A stretch of 64,000 nt of DNA from DAOTWC01 sp048499435 (GTDB taxonomy: Bacteria > Chloroflexota > Anaerolineae > Aggregatilineales > Phototrophicaceae). The stretch's first letter is position 1. Every line of letters begins with the position of its first letter. Position numbers and translations under genes: made by a program. This document shows, in pieces, positions 63,776 to 64,000 of the stretch. The notes below the pieces were generated by a model, which was given only the letters and a program-made list of their open reading frames with translations, searched no databases and was not told where the DNA came from. The stretch lies in contig JASNZW010000003.1 of NCBI GenBank assembly GCA_048499435.1, positions 620,001-684,000 on the forward strand, read 5' to 3'.

Positions 63776-64000
63776 TCACTGCGGACCAGTTCCCAGCGAG
63801 CGGACGCAGCGTAAGCCGGTTATGGAGTCCCACCCGTCAGCAGGAATGCTGAAACGCGAAGAAGAACGCAGCAAGATGCGAGCGCTGCTCGCTGCCACGC
63901 CGCCGCGCACTACACGACGCGCATCTGCTGTCTCCGCCGTGTCATCCTCGCGTCCATCTTCGGCATCATACGGATAGGGCATGATCAGCGAACTCGCCCA
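63776..64000 (-). CDS. Formylglycine-generating-enzyme (SUMF1) family, C-terminal end (continues past window)
   Basis: On the minus strand the frame is open from base 64000 (WASSLI) through ATG 63982, which is internal. Family marks: W-x-SSLIMPYPYDAEDGRED, DARRVVRGG, and SSSRFSIPADGWDSITGLRCVRS, matching the end of the SUMF1/FGE lectin-like fold (RRVxRGGSW...SRF...GFRCVRS). The usual SW after RGG is replaced by VAASSARILL, so a small indel may lie at about 63870. True FGEs oxidise a Cys in sulfatases; many relatives do other things. The 5' part is outside the window. Confidence 0.65.
   Translation of the reverse strand, partial: WASSLIMPYPYDAEDGREDDTAETADARRVVRGGVAASSARILLRSSSRFSIPADGWDSITGLRCVRSLGTGPQ

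Overview
The window is GC-rich and densely coded. It most resembles the chromosome of a member of the Chloroflexota, probably Anaerolineae or a sister lineage. The inference rests on several traits: secreted and lipid-anchored proteins with DUF4397 and SH3b modules and long Thr/Pro linkers, an adenosine kinase of the mycobacterial AdoK type next to ahcY, a topoisomerase I carrying an extra N-terminal zinc ribbon, and FHA-domain proteins beside ftsW. No 16S gene is present, so the placement is inferred. One tRNA gene was found, and no rRNA, CRISPR array or intact insertion sequence.

Layout. 1-3.1 kb (+): the end of a baseplate-J-like gene, ruvX, mltG and a binding-protein-like lipoprotein. 3.1-9.7 kb: pyrimidine-nucleoside phosphorylase (-), a DsbA-like thiol protein, an orphan CpaF-like ATPase (-), then adoK and ahcY, which handle S-adenosylhomocysteine and adenosine. 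9.7-14.5 kb: two large DUF4397 envelope proteins. 14.5-26.2 kb (+): a GDP-deoxyhexose reductase gene and gmd, tatD, then a translationally coupled surface-polysaccharide operon (GT2, GT4, two large multipass proteins, an O-antigen-ligase-like protein). 26.3-27.7 kb: an MBL hydrolase and greA.

27.8-42.6 kb is almost all minus strand: topA, manC (which feeds GDP-mannose to gmd), dprA, the ffh-rpsP-khpA-rimM block, a flavin reductase, a phosphomutase-like enzyme, a thioredoxin, an MBL hydrolase, murJ and a C39/TPR protein. 42.8-44.6 kb (+): a flippase-like protein and a PHP phosphoesterase. 44.6-49.4 kb (-): a division or elongation operon fhaA-fhaB-mtnP-ftsW/rodA-pbp, whose penicillin-binding protein has lost all three catalytic motifs. 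49.6-52.1 kb (-): a parvulin and rpsF-ssb-rpsR. 52.4-58.5 kb: secreted SH3b/CARDB, M23, Thr/Pro-rich and lipoprotein genes.

58.5-64 kb follows a tRNA-Arg(CCG) gene and looks accessory and partly decayed. It holds a TPR/SHOCT protein with DNA-level 102-bp repeats, a truncated small ORF, a 174-bp TA-flanked inverted-repeat element (MITE-like), and a two-component pair whose histidine kinase is frameshifted by an exact 8-bp tandem duplication. Beyond these lie a remnant ORF upstream of the kinase, a REP-like palindrome, and the end of a formylglycine-generating-enzyme-like gene at the window edge.
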